From NCBI GenBank assembly GCA_003833135.1, contig QZLH01000167.1:26876-83563 (forward strand): a stretch of 56,688 bases of DNA, in the 5' to 3' direction. A program made the position numbers and the translations under genes. The notes below the pieces were generated by a model. The model was given only the letters and a program-made list of their open reading frames with translations. It made no database searches and had not been told where the DNA came from. Below, piece by piece: positions 1 through 10,715 of the stretch (positions are counted from its first letter, which is position 1; every line of letters starts with the position of its first letter). The stretch is from Oehlia diaphana. Taxonomy: Eukaryota; Glomeromycota; Glomeromycetes; Glomerales; Glomeraceae.

Positions 1-830
1 CAAAAATAATTAACCCAAAAATTTTCTTTAATTAAAAGACCAAAATTTTTCAGGTTTACTACTTACAGCTTATTTTAAATAATAATATAATAATTACCGA
101 AAATAATCGTCCTGGATCATGTGCGCAGATTATGTATAACCTGGCAACAAATCCGGCTACCATTTTTTACATGGTAATGCTAGGGTCGTTGGTGTGATGA
201 TAGGATTTCACGTGACAATAAGTCATGTGGATCTATTTTACTTCAAATTTTTTACATAATTTACCGTGGTTTCAATTTTTAAATTTTTCTTTTGGTTCAG
301 AACTGGTTACCAGTAGTTTTAATTCTCTCCCTCCTCTCTTTCCCTTGTTTTTACTTTAGTGTCTAATCCCCTTTGTTCTTTCCATTAGTCAGGTCGTTCC
401 AACGAAGAGTGGGTCTGTTAGATTTTGTACACTTAGATCAATATTCTTTATGTCTAGTTTCTACGCATAATGTTTTAGTATCTCTCTAGTGTATCTGCCT
501 TTCTGAAGTAAAAAATAAATAAATAAATTGAAACTTCTAAATCTGGGGATCACAAGCCTTCATCTCACGAGATTCTAAAAAATTTGATCCAAAATCCTGT
601 CAATGATGACGTCATATGATCATCCAGCATCTAGAATTACCCCAAAAATCTATCAAATCTTATAAAGAAATTATCAAAGAGACCAACTCGAAGTCCTTTC
701 AGAAAACTTTTGTTAATTATAATGAACGAGGGTCAAAAAAGAAGAATTTGTTTCAAAATGGATAAAAGGTCTTACTTTTCCATAAAGAAAAAAAATGGAA
801 TGGAATAAAGATCTAAACCTTACACAACCA
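1..830. other. Non-coding stretch with possible LINE 3' end
   Basis: I see no open gene here. From about 340 to 530 the sequence is less AT-rich and ends in a short A-rich tail with AAAT units (about 510-528), which resembles the 3' end of a LINE insertion. No coding part of such an element was recognised just upstream, so the call is weak. From 640 onward short coding-like pieces lead into the reverse-transcriptase relic that follows. Confidence 0.3.
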
Positions 831-1035
831 ATTACGCTAATTGAAACAGCAAAAAAAATTATGGTTAGGATATTGGTAAGAAGACTTAGTAAAATATTAT
901 CAGAAAATCAGTATTGGAGAATAGTAATTATGCAGCTTTGAACCTTTAAAAATTATACAAGAAACTATAGAAGACGTTAATAAATATAAAAAAGAAGCGT
1001 TAATGGACATTTCAAAAGTGTACCATCAAACGCTA
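831..1035 (+). pseudogene. LINE reverse transcriptase fragment
   Basis: This is a decayed piece of a non-LTR retrotransposon reverse transcriptase. At 831-925 one frame reads ITLIETAKKIMVRILVRRLS, which resembles the RT region where the template-interacting helix begins. At 938-1035 another frame reads FEPLKIIQETIEDVNKYKKE followed by DISKVY. The latter matches the region ending in the first catalytic aspartate motif (D..KAYD) of LINE RTs, with KAYD changed to KVYH. The two pieces are in different frames and the palm YADD part is absent. The fragment stops where endonuclease sequence of another LINE copy begins, so it is a truncated, dead copy. Confidence 0.6.
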
Positions 1036-1059
1036 AAGAATCACAACAAAAATTAAAAG

Positions 1060-2110
1060 ACAGCAGAGACTGTACAACTAAAATCACGACATCATCAATA
1101 AATTTATGAATTTAACAAAAGCACTTACGGATTAATAATGGGAGATTTCAACTGCAAACCCAAAGACAAATCTAACCCTTTCATCAAACTCTCAAAAATG
1201 CAGGGATATATTTAATCAAATCACACCAAGAAGACGACTCCTTAAACATCACTCATAAAGTTAATAAAATTGACTACCAGTTTAGTAATAACGCACTATT
1301 ACTCCATTCAATACACGCTTACACACAATTAGTACCATCTTCCTTTTTCACAACTGATCACAAGGCAATGATTACTTTGATAGATAGGACCTTCTTCGAA
1401 GAACCAAAAACTAATTATTTCAACAAATTTAAAAATACTTGGGAAAATATCACCAAAAAACACAAAGAGGTTGAGGCCTAATAAAATGAATCCCCAAAAT
1501 GGTCCAATTGCAAAAACATATCTCGCTCACTTTTCAATCATACGTTCAAACAAAAGGACGCGATCTCGATCACAGATCAAAAAAGTCTAGACCGTGTCTG
1601 GAACAACTCGAAAACAGAATGTTCAACAATAATCGATTCCAACTTCCTTTGTCTTTGAGACAATAATCATGTAATTTTATTCTATCAAACTAAACAATTC
1701 TTTAATCTTAAACACATAAAAATTAGGTTCAAATTAAGTTTACCTTTACCCATCACCAACCTTGATTCCATCCCGGACAACGTGTGGTCTGAATATTTTA
1801 AAAAACGGGAAAATTACCAACACAAACTTACACAAATCATAGAATTCAATGGTTTGGCTCAAACTATAGATAAGATTATAACCAAATGATAACGGTAAAA
1901 GAGTTTTCTAAAATAACATAATCGAAAAAGAATCAATCAAACACTTCTCAACCCTGATAGGATCAAAAAATACTAATATTGTCAAAGACTTAGACGACCT
2001 GCCGTTGGAATGGAAAGAATTTTACGACCCAACCTTGCAAAATGTTAATGAAGAATGGTGGAAAGAACTTGATCAAGCCATCAATATCAACGACCTATAA
2101 ACATATTTCC
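1060..2110 (+). pseudogene. LINE endonuclease domain and linker, decayed
   Basis: This is the 5' coding part of a second LINE. At 1129-1170 the frame reads GLIMGDFNCKPKDKS, the GDFN motif of APE-type endonucleases, which cut target DNA to prime reverse transcription. At 1272-1388 one open stretch ends in FFTTDHKAMITLIDR, which carries the (S)DH catalytic motif near the domain's end. Between and after these are frameshifts and stops (for example at 1480 and 1888-1890). Further relic coding sequence continues to about 2100 (DPTLQNVNEEWWKELDQAIN). A working element would read through this into RT and RNase H. Here most of the RT domain is missing. Confidence 0.65.
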
Positions 2111-2334
2111 AAAATTAAGTCACAACAAAGCACCAGAACCATCAAAAATACGCTATGATGATTTAACTCATTTACATCAAGACGTGTTAGAATCCTAGTT
2201 TTAGTCTATAACGCATGTATTAAACTTGAAATGCTCCCCCCAGTTGGAAAGAAGCTTTACTGTATTACCCTACTTCACCTAGTGCCCCTATAATTAATAT
2301 AAACACTTCTTTTTCGATACAAACTCAATTATAG

Positions 2335-2860
2335 TTGATATCAAAACATATCGATCATGCGTTGATTTGTCAATCACACATCAAAAATGAACTCCACAAC
2401 TTGGCCAAAGATTTGATTACACATCGGACTCTAACGTTTTATACTGATGGATCCGTTAAACATATAGGCACCACTCAATGCACCAGAAAATATGGTTGGA
2501 TTCAATGCCAGCCTGAAACTCCCCGATTAAAGTTCAAAGGTTCCACGGTATTTTTTCCGTCCTTAACCAAGAGGAAGCTATGGGAATAGTTACCGCCTTA
2601 ATCGTTGCACCTTTCAACAGTAATATCACCATATTCACCAACTGCATTTCTAACTATTACCAACGGCTACATTCACCAGTGGTCAGTCCTCGTCGCCGAC
2701 TCAAACAAAACAACTTTCTAATCTGGGACTTAATTTTTACTTGGTCGAACACAAACGTCTCCAATTATCACTGCAAAAGGTCAAGGGGCATTGCAACGAT
2801 CTCATGAATAGCATTGCCGACGAGCTAGCCAACGCTGGCACACAATCAAAGATACGATAA
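2335..2860 (+). pseudogene. LINE RNase H domain, frameshifted
   Basis: This is a ribonuclease H domain from the same decayed LINE. The frame open from 2335 reads LTFYTDGSVKHIGTTQC, the first catalytic strand (YTDGS) of RNase H. Near the 3' end, 2771-2857 reads KGHCNDLMNSIADELANAG in another frame, which is the C-terminal H..(N)..AD.LA signature. An intermediate piece is open in a third frame (2580-2807). At least two frame changes therefore separate the catalytic residues, so no functional protein can be made. RNase H domains sit downstream of RT in several LINE clades, which fits the order seen here. Confidence 0.7.
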
Positions 2861-3850
2861 TTGTTAATTTTAGATTTTTTTATAATACTAGCCTAGGATT
2901 AATCAAATGGAACAACATTTACATGATTGATCAAAACGATCAAACCATCAGAAAATGGAGCAACAATGTAATCCAACCCTTAATCTATAATTCTATGGTC
3001 AATAACACGAGCGATGGCCCCGATTAACCAACAGATCGTTAATGGAAACATTGATTGGACTTTTACCAAATAATGGACTAACTTCAATCCCCTAGACACG
3101 CCAACATGCGACAAATTGTCAAAAACACAAGGATCACGTTTAAAAAAATTAAACTTCATTTATCCGCTTACATTCAACAGCGCAATTATCACAAACTCTA
3201 CCCCGGCCACAAACTATCATGCGTGGAATGCAACTCCACAACCAACAATCACATAGGTCTTTGTTCAGCTCACAAAAATAGTTGCGTGGACATAACCATT
3301 CGTCACAAAGATATTTTATTCAACGCTATCAAAGATCACGCTAAAGGGCTGGTTTACAGCCTAAAAGATGCTATCGATTCATCTCCTTTTTTCGATTGCT
3401 CTTTCAGAAATATTTTACCAATTACGCACCTTTTTTATCTCAATTAGTTCCTGCAGACCTATCACAAATTAATTAGCAAAAAGAAACCCCGGTTCGAGGC
3501 TTTTCGAAAATTTATGACAAGCATTAGCAGGACGTTAACACTTTGATGTGGAACAAACATAGTACCGCTTTTAAAGAATGGGAAGCCACCATCAACGTTA
3601 CTAAAAAGAAAAAAAGGTTTATTTCGAAATTCATCGCAATAAAAATAATCACAACCAACGGGACGCGCTTCATACTACAGATTCACAATCAACGGATCAA
3701 CACACACGACGTTCCACGCTAGATCTCCTATACGCCCTTACACACGTCGTGACGGCTTCTTTGATAACACAGCCCACATTAGATGGACATCAAGCAATTT
3801 TTTTCACGCTGGTTATTGGAATCCAATAGAGATAGTTTATTATTTGATAA
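2861..3850 (+). pseudogene. LINE C-terminal region relic
   Basis: This continues the LINE downstream of RNase H. An open piece at 3106-3447 contains CVECNSTTNNHIGLCSAHKN, a C..C...H...C pattern like the zinc-binding tail of LINE ORF2 proteins. Stops follow, then further coding-like pieces to about 3720. The 3' end of the element is not clear, because no polyA tail or target duplication was found. The assignment rests on position, direction and the Cys/His pattern. A standalone 113-residue gene here is unlikely. Confidence 0.5.
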
Positions 3851-4148
3851 TACAGATTTATTTTCTTTATTTTTCGATTTTTCGTTTTTGTATTCATCTG
3901 TTAATTTAAATTAATCGTTTTTATTATCACCCTTCCTCGGACTTGCATAGGGTTCTCAGAATACCTCCGTCTCCTATTGATTTCAAGGCCAGGTGCGATT
4001 TGGTCGTTAGTGTTAGAATTATTTTCGGCATTTTTTTTAACATAATTTGTACTTTGACTTTGTATACTTTGTAAAATAAAAATAAAAATAAAAATAAAAT
4101 TGTACAATATTTTATATTTTGTATTAAAGTTTTAAAAAATTTCGTAAT

Positions 4149-4424
4149 ATATTTTTTTACTCAAACATCTACTCCAAACAATTTTAACAATAAAAGTAAC
4201 ATCAATAAAGCATATTTTTATTGTAATTAGGTTGTAATGCCATAATTAGGTCGTAATACTGTAATTAGGTCGTTTTATTAACTTTTAAAAAGGGAAAAAT
4301 GAAAAGGAAAGGAATATTTTTTTACTCAAACATCTACTCCAACCAAATTTTAACAAAAAAAAGTAACATCAATAAAGCATATTATTATTGTTTAACTTTT
4401 AGAAAGGGAAAAAATGAAAAGGAA
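4149..4424. repeat. Imperfect tandem duplication (two units)
   Basis: The sequence starting with TTTACTCAAACATCTACTCC near 4159 recurs near 4321. It continues in both copies through a shared stretch about CATCAATAAAGCAT and an end reading AAAGGGAAAAA.TGAAAAGG. The first unit is about 160 bp and the second about 110 bp. The difference is an extra block in the first unit made of three short repeats of the form TAATTAGGTCGTAATACTG. No coding content is evident. Confidence 0.75.
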
Positions 4425-4456
4425 AGGGGAGCACAGGGGAAAGGTGGATACGAAGG

Positions 4457-4735
4457 TTAAGTTTCTAACTTTCTTTTCTTAACAGTAATTTTTATATTAC
4501 TTAGGGACACTTTGCCCTTTATTTCGATTCCAAATAGGGACAAAGTGGAGCCCTCTTCAACTTCAATGTGATAAACTTCGGCATTTTCGATCGTAATTAT
4601 TTCACAGTCATCACTTGAGCGCTTCTTCACTCTTTTATTAACATATAATGTGAACTTTTTAATTAAATTTGATGTAATCAGAACTTTCTGCCAACTCAAG
4701 TGATGACTGCGAATATCCAGTTGATGTAACGAACA
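4457..4735 (-). CDS. Unrecognised short ORF, possibly a gene remnant
   Basis: An open frame of about 90 codons on the minus strand has protein-like composition in its C-terminal two thirds (for example DDCEIITIENAEVYHIEVEE and SLFGIEIKGKVSLSNIKITV, suggesting alternating beta strands) and ends in a basic KKRKLET. There is no ATG at the start of the open stretch; the first codon is TTG, so an upstream exon or an intact start is missing. No family was recognised. An inverted pair around AGTCATCACTTGAG (about 4608 and 4700) lies inside it. It could be the 3' exon of a decayed gene. Confidence 0.25.
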   Translation of the reverse strand, partial: CSLHQLDIRSHHLSWQKVLITSNLIKKFTLYVNKRVKKRSSDDCEIITIENAEVYHIEVEEGSTLSLFGIEIKGKVSLSNIKITVKKRKLET

Positions 4736-4851
4736 TGCCAAGGGTATCTGGAAGATAATTTGACAATCCTCCCTGAATAATTATTGACTTTAGTTAGTTG
4801 AAGTCATATAAGATTTAATTTCAAATAATCATAAATATACTTATAATGAAA

Positions 4852-5115
4852 TCTCTAACGAGGGAGCTATTTACTTTACGCTGAGTAAAATTCTTGCATT
4901 GAACAACGAATTTTACTCCACTGTGCTCCCCAACTAAATCAATTCCGCCATCCCCCGTTAGGAAATTGCCCTTATCGGTCTTGTAACCCTGAGTAAATTG
5001 TTGTCATGCCTCAGAAAACATGAGAGCAAGCTTTTATTGTCTTGTAATACGGTTTGACCCTTGTAATACGTTTCGTCGTTTCGACCCTCTATGACCCTCG
5101 TAATACGTTGTCACC
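4852..5115. repeat. Small fold-back and short tandem repeats
   Basis: CTAACGAGGGA near 4856 and its near complement TCCCCCGTTAG near 4950 bracket about 110 bp. That stretch also contains an inner inverted pair GAGTAAAATTC / GAATTTTACTC. Just downstream (about 5038-5112) the motif CTTGTAATACG occurs three times with variation, separated by GACC-containing spacers. No gene is visible. Confidence 0.4.
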
Positions 5116-5186
5116 ATATACAGATCACGCTATATAGTTAACGGGAGCATTTTATAATATTGATATTGAGATATTGATATTGAGGA

Positions 5187-5220
<34 letters not shown>

Positions 5221-5295
5221 TTTGATAAAAAAAAAATTGATATCAATAATACGAACAATGGTCGTTTATATAGGAAAAAAAAAAAAAAAATGTCC
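5187..5295. repeat. Mirrored T/A homopolymer tract
   Basis: About 18 T are followed directly by 16 A (5187-5220), with further A runs to 5290. This T(n)A(n) arrangement is self-complementary and recurs at many other places in the window. A reading frame through it on the minus strand is an artefact of the homopolymer. Confidence 0.8.
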
Positions 5296-5851
5296 ATGAT
5301 CTGCAGCATGATCCGAATTGGTTGATCAAAAATCCGAGGGCTAACCATATATTATATTTATTATTCGCTAATTTTTGTGAATAATTATAATTTATAATAG
5401 GAATTGAAGTTAGATATATGAAAGAATTTAAATGAACCCGATCAAAATATAAATATATACATGTATAAATATATATCTGAATTTTATTAAAAAAAAATTT
5501 ATTAAAAATATATATCCGAATTTTATTAAAAAATATATATCTGAAAAAATTTTATTTATTAAAAAATATTATATTAAATATTAAAAAACATTATATTATT
5601 AAATATACGAATTTACTTATTAAAATATATATTATATGGATTGATTTTATTAGCTTATAATGCACCCATGCGCAGTTTTTTTATGTGCATGATAAAAAAA
5701 TATTAAATTTATTTTAATGGATACGCGATCTGATGTCCCGTGCATAGTTTTTTGATAACGCAGTAAAAAATTTTGTAAACCTTTTAGAATATTTTGATCA
5801 ATTAAACTATTTTTATTCCCACACTTTTTTCATCAAATACTATTAACTAAT

Positions 5852-6359
5852 ATGAGTGATTCAGATTCTATATCAAGCGATGGTGAATTTTTTACCAATG
5901 ATTTTACTTCTAGATAACAGATGATAATTTAACTTTAATGGTAATTAATATGTTACTCTTAAAAAACGGAAATTATATTATGTTAATATACGGGGATTGA
6001 ACTAATCAGGCTAAGCAGATTGCTTGCAAGAGTTGTAACGAATCTTTTATTATTTACTTGAAGAGTATATTAACAAAAATTAGGGAAGCATTAAATTTAC
6101 AATCTGGATCAAACCATAATATAGACGAGCAAGAAGTAGATTAAGAAAATGTTATTCCAATTGGAAATCCTATAATTCGACGTTCTAAAGGAAGACCACC
6201 TGGAACTGCGAGGTTTAGGGACCTTTACAAACTTTCAATTCAACCCAATGAAGCTCCTACAGTCGGAAATGTGGCTTATGCGGTAAGAATGGTCACAATC
6301 GTGCTACTTGTCCAATGAATCAAATTCGAAAAAAAAGAAGTAATGAAGTTTTGAACTAG
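5852..6359 (+). pseudogene. MULE-like transposase relic with zinc knuckle
   Basis: This is a decayed coding sequence whose 3' end encodes RKCGLCGKNGHNRATCP (6264-6314), a C2HC zinc knuckle. It is preceded in another frame by RRSKGRPPGTARFR (about 6178-6219). A K/RGRPPGT segment followed by C..C...GHN..TC is typical of the C-terminus of MULE/SWIM-type transposases. A start-like MSDSDSISSDGEFF at 5852 is followed by a stop. The middle (catalytic DDE and SWIM parts) is absent, and there are an internal stop and at least one frameshift before the knuckle. The arrangement suggests an internally deleted, dead transposase gene. Terminal repeats were not identified. Confidence 0.55.
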
Positions 6360-6405
6360 ATGTATAACATTGAATTTAATAGGGTAAGTGTTGAGTTAGA
6401 AGCAT

Positions 6406-6459
6406 TAGGTTTGGGGTTGCGTTAGGATTAGGGTTAGGGTTAGGTTCGGGTTAGGTTGG
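6406..6459 (+). repeat. Interstitial telomere-like TTAGGG repeats
   Basis: A run of degenerate TTAGGG units (TTAGGATTAGGGTTAGGGTTAGG near 6422-6444, then TTCGGGTTAGG) is flanked by more diverged GGTT-rich units. TTAGGG is the telomere repeat of many fungi and animals. Here it lies inside transposon debris, not at a chromosome end of this window. Confidence 0.75.
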
Positions 6460-6701
6460 TTTATTTAGATGATTGAATCATTGAAACAATGCTTTTTAAC
6501 TCAATTATTTTATCAATTTTGTAGGTGCGTTTAAAGTCCAAATTTGCACAAAGATAAACTTTATTTATGAAAATTATTTTATACATTCCGTTTTTTTTAA
6601 TTACAGTATATTTACATGAGAATTTATAAAATATTATATAGGGTGCGCACAAAATAATATACGCGTCACCATTAATTTTTAATAAATTTGTTAATTTTTA
6701 T

Positions 6702-7278
6702 TAGGGATGTTAATTTGCTTAACGGTTCAGTTTGAGTTCAGCTTAATACAGCTTTGAGTCTAAAGCGAGTTTAAACAAGTTAAGCAATTTTAAAAAAATG
6801 AGTTGAGCAATTGAGCTTAATTATGAGTTAAGCACAGCTGTTAGACTAGATTTTCTTAAATGGTTTATTAAATTCCGATATTGATTATATTGATTTATTT
6901 CTTTGTTTACTGTATGTGTAATGTTTTTATCAGAAATTATGATACATTATTTATTCATATGTTATTCGTTAATAATTAAAATAAACTTGTAAATACATAT
7001 TTGTAGAAATATTATTTATTTTCTAAATAATTTTTAATAATATTCGCTTCATATCATGTTTTTAGGCAGAAGCTTGTTCTGGTGATAATCTGTTATTATA
7101 TGTTTTGCAACTGAAAACATTTGCTCGCTAGATACACTTGTTACCCATAATCTAAGTACTTACTAATAAAATGCTAAACAAGCTTGAAGCACGTTTTGAA
7201 GCACATATTAAAAAGTTTGAAAAAGCTTGTGCTCAAACTCTGTTTAATGTGCTTTGTTGAAGCAATTTAACATCCCTA
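6702..7278. mobile_element. Internally deleted hAT element
   Basis: The ends read TAGGGATGTTAATTTGCTT (6702-6720) and AAGCAATTTAACATCCCTA (7260-7278). They are inverted repeats matching at 18 of 19 positions, similar to Ac/hAT ends (CAGGGATG-type). The flanks carry an AT-rich AATTTTT on both sides, a plausible but low-complexity remnant of the 8-bp target duplication. Inside, on the minus strand, a hAT dimerisation motif survives. At 577 bp the element is far too short to be autonomous, so it is a deletion derivative of a transposase-bearing parent. Confidence 0.75.
7049..7147 (-). pseudogene. hAT transposase C-terminal dimerisation motif
   Basis: On the minus strand 33 codons read WVTSVSSEQMFSVAKHIIT followed by a K.LLPKNMI end and a stop. 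This is the conserved SSE..FS.A..I.......L.P.N segment of the hAT C-terminal dimerisation domain. Only this tail is left, and it lies inside the terminal inverted repeats at 6702-7278, which confirms the family of that element. Confidence 0.75.
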
Positions 7279-9297
7279 AATTTTTGAACAAGTTGAGATG
7301 ATTCTCCTCGTGACTATTAAATGAACCTCATTAAGTTCTTACTCATTTGATTTCTGTTATTATACCTATTTTAGTAATCAATGCTTTACTGCTTGATACT
7401 ATAATAGGACGATTATCCGGCTCACTATAAATTTACTTAATTCTTGACAGACTATTTCTCTAAGATCTTGTTCCTAACAAAATGGCTAGATTTACTTTTA
7501 ATTCTCACAAAAAAATTGGGCCAACTAAATTATTTAACAAGGACTCAAACGTACTACTGTAAGTGATTGTTTTTTTAACGGCAAATATAGTACTAATACG
7601 ATCGATCATTTATTAAATAATTGTTCTATTTTACATACATGTTTTATATAATAAACGTTCAAAAAAATTTTTGAGTGAATAATACTATATAAATTAGAGA
7701 TTAAGTAATATAAAATGACTTTAGTAAAAGTTTTATTATAATTGTGAAGGCAGTGAAGCATTATTACCGACATCAGTTTTTTGGACTAACACGATGATTT
7801 ATTAATATATTACCAATCAAAAAACTGTCTATAATTTAATTAGTAAGACGAAGTCACAAATATTTTAGTTTTAAAATTAAAAGTACGACTAGTAGTATAA
7901 TAATATGACGAAACTATAAAATTGTCATCCAATAGTTTTATTCCATTATATTTTAGGGAGCCGTTCAAAATCCCGAAAATCAGAATCCCAATACAACAAG
8001 CACCCAATGCTCACTTCTTATTATCTTTTTTTAATATATACGTAACGGCATTGTAATATTAATTGTATTAAGTGTCGGAATAATGAATGTCGGGAATGAT
8101 GTGGTTACGGATTTTTATGTCGAATTTGTATCGTAGTCCGTGTTTTGTTGTATAAATAGGAATTACACATGTCACAAGTTCCTTATAAATTATTAATTCG
8201 GTGCAAATTTATGTCGATCATTAGTAATTTTTTTTCTGATACCCGGTTTCCATTTCTTAAATAATGCTCTGTTTTTTACCTTTTATTTGACGCCACGCGA
8301 GATTCTCATTTTCACGAATTAACGTAAAATAGTATAAATAAAGATGAATTAAACTATATAAAGTATGTTGAAAGTATGTTTTATAAATAGAATTTCCTTA
8401 ATCATACATCAAATAAAGTATACTGTAAGCCACGCGCTTTCATACTTTATGAATTTTAAACGCTTAGATAAGGTAAAGACCTGATTAAGAACTGAGATCC
8501 TATCTATTAAAAGTTTATCATATATTATTTATCATCTCCTCCTCAAAATGGTACTCATGGATATCAGTAGTCCTGTGATAGGACAGATTGGTTATGAGAC
8601 ACGTAATTTTTATGCGTGGTGTAACTGGAGCATAGTATTAGAAGGTCAAGGCCATAATAATTTATCACGCAAGGCTAATAAATTACATTAGGAAATTTTT
8701 TTTTAAATATAATATTAAACGATATTCCACAGGACTACATATTTTAAGGCGTACACATTCTCACCCTTAGAATATTTTTTGGAAGATTTATACCAATGTC
8801 CTTTAAATTAGTATTAGGCAAAAAAGGAAATAATTTTCATTAAACGACTTTAAACATAAAGATATAAAATTTACCATAACTTTAAAAATTGGGGTTTAGA
8901 TAACTAAATTTAGTTCAAATATATTTGCTAAACATACTTTATATAGTAAAAGAAAATATTAACATTACCTATCAAATAAATTAGAATATGTTTAATAGAT
9001 CCTTATTTAGTATTAATTTATTGATTTGAATTATGTAAATCATTAAACTTTTAGTTAAATGTTATGTTTATCATTTGAATCATATGTCAATTTTCAAATC
9101 ATTTTCCAAACATTGTTTAGAAATCCATAGTAAAAAAATAAAATCATTTTAATTATTTAAAAAAGTGTCGTTACAGATGATCATAAACATTTCTCATTCA
9201 TACTAATTCGAGTTACACGTAATAAAAATTTCGAGGAGATTTCGGGATTCGGGATATATATTAGGTAGAATCGAGTTGGTCCGGCTCAAATACTTTG
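7279..9297. other. Non-coding, no gene seen
   Basis: AT-rich sequence without a supportable ORF on either strand. Around 8070-8290 the base composition is slightly higher in GC and includes a TATAAATA box-like string, but no paired long terminal repeats or flanking duplications were found. Confidence 0.5.
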
Positions 9298-9380
9298 TTT
9301 TTTTTTTCAAAAAAAAAAAAAATAATAATAATAATAATATTAACAATAATAATAATAATAATTATATTTTATTATTATTA
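9298..9380. repeat. T/A tract plus AAT microsatellite
   Basis: Ten T, one C and twelve A (9298-9320) are followed by about 20 AAT/ATT trinucleotide units with interruptions up to about 9380. It lies about 60 bp upstream of the small ORF at 9438 and may be part of its promoter region. Confidence 0.85.
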
Positions 9381-9437
9381 AATTGAATCAAAAAAAGATA
9401 ATAACTTGAGAATACCCTTACACCATCATAAAGAAAT

Positions 9438-9854
9438 ATGCGTTTTATGCCAAGTTTATTTAATAAATTACGAACAATATCTCATAAATATTTATTACTT
9501 TTTTTGTTAAATACATTCTTTAATTATAATTTATCATTATGTGTAACAGACATAACTTCAATAAATCATAGTAGCAAGACTAGTAACTGTATTGACACGA
9601 TATTTAGTGTTGACACGAAGATTGGTGTTAGTACAAAGCTTTTTCTTGTTAAGGAGACTGATATTAATACGGGATCCGTTATTAGTAAGGCGACTTATAG
9701 TAACAATCCTGTAAGATCCAAAAATGTTGAAGGATTAGGAACTGGAACAATGATCGGAATAATAGCTGCTTCAATAACTGTAGGAATTGCATTATTATTT
9801 TTATGTGGAAATAAAGCTGATAACAAAAATATCAAAAACAATAGCAAAGTATAA
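9438..9854 (+). CDS. Small secreted/type I membrane protein, unrecognised
   Basis: A 138-residue single-exon ORF with an ATG in a clean context (AAAGAAATATG). Residues 15-36 form a hydrophobic stretch after a basic N-terminus, which suggests a signal peptide. Residues about 37-98 are polar and rich in Ser, Thr, Asn and Lys, with two Cys in the front part (C35 at the signal end, C51). Residues 102-124 (GTGTMIGIIAASITVGIALL onward) are a convincing transmembrane helix with small-residue spacing that could favour packing. A short basic, Asn-rich tail of about 14 residues follows. This predicts a small plasma-membrane or secretory-pathway protein with a short outer domain. No family was recognised. 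It is flanked by non-coding sequence, so there is no context clue. A lineage-specific gene is the likeliest reading. Confidence 0.55.
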   Translation: MRFMPSLFNKLRTISHKYLLLFLLNTFFNYNLSLCVTDITSINHSSKTSNCIDTIFSVDTKIGVSTKLFLVKETDINTGSVISKATYSNNPVRSKNVEGLGTGTMIGIIAASITVGIALLFLCGNKADNKNIKNNSKV

Positions 9855-10574
9855 TTTATTATTATCATATATTTTATTATTTATTTATTACAAAATAACA
9901 CTTAGATCGAAGCCGATCGACAACTATGAATTTTTTACAATTATCATTATTCTTATTTATTATTTTAATTTATTGTATTCATTGATAATGGATTTAATAG
10001 TTTTTTTTTTTTTTTGTACTCATGATTGTAAATCTTTATTATTTAACATAATTCCAAGGAGTTAAAAAGTGAAAATCACAAGTGATCTGTTATGTGATTT
10101 ATCATGTTAAATTTTTGTGAAGATTTACATTTATTCCATCCCTGGTAATTGCCATTTGGCAATAGTAGGGGTCAGGATAAAATAGCAACTAAATTAGCTA
10201 AATTGGAGCATATTAGCCCATATTTGATTTTACCAAAACTGATCTACAAACCTAATAAGTTTAGTATTAAAGAAAATAACACTTAATTAAATTTTAATAT
10301 AACATAATTACATTATATTATATATAGTATATACAATTATACTTTATTATACTTTATACTACGTCATCACAATAAAGTGTCCATTATATTTCGAATTTTT
10401 GCTGTAAGCGAGAGTTTGCTATGGACCAAACAATTTTTAAAGGAAACTACCTTTGTGATATCGTAAATTTTTTTTTTTTTTTTTTTTTTTTACAAACCAA
10501 AATTGAGAAAAAAAGAACGCTTCCTACACCATTACATTTTATCGGATCGCATTAATTTCACCAACAATCATCTC
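9855..10574. other. Non-coding, no gene seen
   Basis: This holds the 3' flank of the small membrane protein gene. It contains a T run at about 10468-10490 and no convincing reading frame; the short open stretch just after 9787 is out of frame with the real ORF. Confidence 0.5.
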
Positions 10575-10715
10575 ACCGATAAACGTTTCACCGACAGGGT
10601 CTTCTCATAGACAAATTTTTTGCCAACGATCATCTTACCGACAAGGGAATTTAGAATAGATTAGGTAAGGAAATTAGGGTTAAACAGTTGTCCTATCGGT
10701 GAAACGTTTGTCGGT
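10575..10715. repeat. Inverted repeat with 24-bp arms
   Basis: The arm at 10575-10598 (ACCGATAAACGTTTCACCGA...) is matched by the reverse complement of 10692-10715 with two mismatches. Related direct copies of a CAACAATCATCTCACCGA-type unit occur inside. The whole could fold into a hairpin of about 140 bp and resembles a short MITE. No target duplication was recognised. Confidence 0.65.

Noticed and set aside
5130..5348. 72-codon minus-strand open stretch
   Set aside because: It runs through T/A homopolymers (poly-Phe/Lys); composition artefact.
8073..8290. Possible solo LTR starting TGTCGG with a TATAAATA box
   Set aside because: No matching CA end with a 5-bp target duplication and no second LTR or gag-pol sequence nearby.
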